DNA of 64,000 nt from Diabrotica undecimpunctata (lineage: Eukaryota > Arthropoda > Insecta > Coleoptera > Chrysomelidae), in assembly GCF_040954645.1 (NCBI RefSeq), contig NC_092807.1:83456608-83520607 (forward strand), given 5' to 3'. The position numbers and the translations under genes were made by a program. Below the pieces are notes generated by a model. The model was not told where the DNA came from, did not search any database, and saw nothing but the letters and a program-made list of their open reading frames with translations. Positions 62,915 to 64,000 of the stretch are shown here, in pieces (the first letter of the stretch is position 1; each line of letters opens with the position of its first letter).

Positions 62915-64000
62915 CTTCATGTACCATGTCCTTTCAGAACGTTGGTTACCATCACAGCTATCTCAATTTCATTCACTGCCACTCTAAATAGCATGCTTGT
63001 ATCAACAACATACCAATCTCGCAAGTTCTTCAACCATGAGGATCTTCTTTGCCTTGGACTTCGTTTGTCTGCTATTTTTCCTTGCATGATATTTTGTAGC
63101 CACCTATATTTGGGACCTCTCATTACATGTCCGAAATACTCCAGTTTTCTCTGCCTGATGTTTTTTATGATCTCAGTAGTCTTGCTGAGACGTTCTAGTA
63201 TTGTGGAGTTTCAAAAATTCTCCACCCAGGAAACTTTTAAAATTCTTCTATAGCACCACATTTCGAAAGCCTCAAGGAAATTTAGATCGATTTTATTCAC
63301 AGTCCAGGACTCGAAACCATAAAGTAAGACCGAGAACACGTAGCAGCGAAGTAGGCGGATCCTCAATGCCAATTTTAGGTCTCTGTTACATAACACCTTG
63401 AACATCCTTCTAAAAGCCGCTCTAGCCTGCTCTATCCTAGATCTAATTTCCCGTGACTTTCTGCGTTACAATTTAATTGCTGTCCAAGGTAAACGATTTT
63501 GACTTGCTCAAGTTTTATACTATTTACATATAGATGGTTTTATATGCTGTTGTTTACTTATTACGAGTATTTTGGTTTTCCGTATGTTCAGATCCAGACC
63601 TGCCTCCCTACAACTCTCAACGATACTATTAAGTGGTGTTTGCAGATCTTCTTGACTAGAAGCTAGGAGTACTGTATCGTCCGCATATCGCAAATTATTG
63701 ATGACTTCACCGTTCACAAGTATTTCTTCTTGTTTTTCAGAAAGTGCTGTTCTGAAAATTCTTTCGGAGTAAACGTTGAAAATCAGGGGTGACAAGAGGC
63801 ATCCCTGCCGTACTTTTCTTTTAATATTAAGAGCCTGTGATTCCACACCATCTAATAAAACTGATGTTGTTTGATTCCAATATAAATTTGCAATTATTCG
63901 AACATATCTGCCGTCCAAGCCAATGTCTTTTAGAGCTTCGATCAATATAGAGTGCTTAACACGATCAAATGCCTTTTGGAAGTCAATAAAACAACAGTAT
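62915..64000 (-). pseudogene. RTE-clade LINE, RT and C-terminal region, cut by window edge
   Basis: Minus strand. The RT reads GLDGRYVRIIANLYWNQTTS, KVRQGCLLSPLIFNVYSERI and YADD (63676-63687), then SQEDLQTPLNSIVESCREAG. The C-terminal region has VLLYGFESWTVNKIDLNFLE, AFEMWCYRRILKVSW and GPKYRWLQNIMQGKIADKRS, ending near 62917 with CTTCTTCTTC (plus strand) just beyond. Two frame changes were seen (near 63.47 and 63.2 kb). The endonuclease part lies right of the window. It interrupts the DNCSGQNKN-family fragment at its left. Confidence 0.85.

Overview
The window is eukaryotic, AT-rich and almost entirely made of transposable elements. It is best read as insect DNA, plausibly a beetle, although no single feature fixes the species. 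The evidence is three spliced exons of a Methuselah-like G-protein-coupled receptor on the + strand (6602-6772, 9567-9645, 49206-49366) and a set of element families typical of insects: RTE, Jockey and I-type LINEs, Gypsy, errantivirus-like and BEL/Pao LTR elements, and Tc1/mariner-like, piggyBac, PIF/Harbinger and pogo-like DNA transposons. I see no bacterial gene organisation, rRNA, tRNA or CRISPR array.

Layout. 1-6.1 kb: a decayed Tc1/mariner-type transposase, a 110-bp direct repeat, and a Jockey LINE split by an RTE LINE with a second RTE fragment beside it. 6.6-9.65 kb: two receptor exons on either side of an AT microsatellite, a Helitron helicase remnant and a Jockey fragment. 9.65-49.2 kb: one intron of about 39.6 kb. 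It holds (a) a 5.5-kb terminal-inverted-repeat element (10.81-16.33 kb) around a broken gene with a DNCSGQNKN motif, (b) a decayed LINE at 16.5-19.2 kb, and (c) an errantivirus-like element (19.2-46.9 kb) that has been split repeatedly. An I-type LINE sits in its protease region. That LINE was entered by an old Gypsy copy, and a young Gypsy copy (23421-29686) sits inside the old copy's 5' LTR. RTE copies, a piggyBac carrying a PIF/Harbinger element, and a MITE account for most of the other breaks. 49.8-61.7 kb: a pogo-like transposon with long terminal repeats, split by a nearly intact BEL/Pao element (50274-59771) whose Pol and envelope-like region share one reading frame. 61.7-64 kb: a second fragment of the DNCSGQNKN family and an RTE LINE running off the window.

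The most notable item is the young Gypsy element. Its Pol, after protease, RT, RNase H, integrase and a GPY/F-like module, continues in frame into a macrodomain resembling TARG1/OARD1 (ADP-ribosyl hydrolases) and ends in a CCCH zinc finger. The older, otherwise decayed copy at 29.7-33.1 kb carries the same C-terminal module, so the capture predates both insertions.

Age order can be read from nesting, LTR similarity and target-site duplications: errantivirus, then I LINE, then old Gypsy, then young Gypsy (by eye 1 difference in 279 bp between LTRs). The BEL element (by eye 3 differences in 466 bp) is also young and sits inside the pogo-like element. All similarity statements come from reading the sequence; no database search was run.
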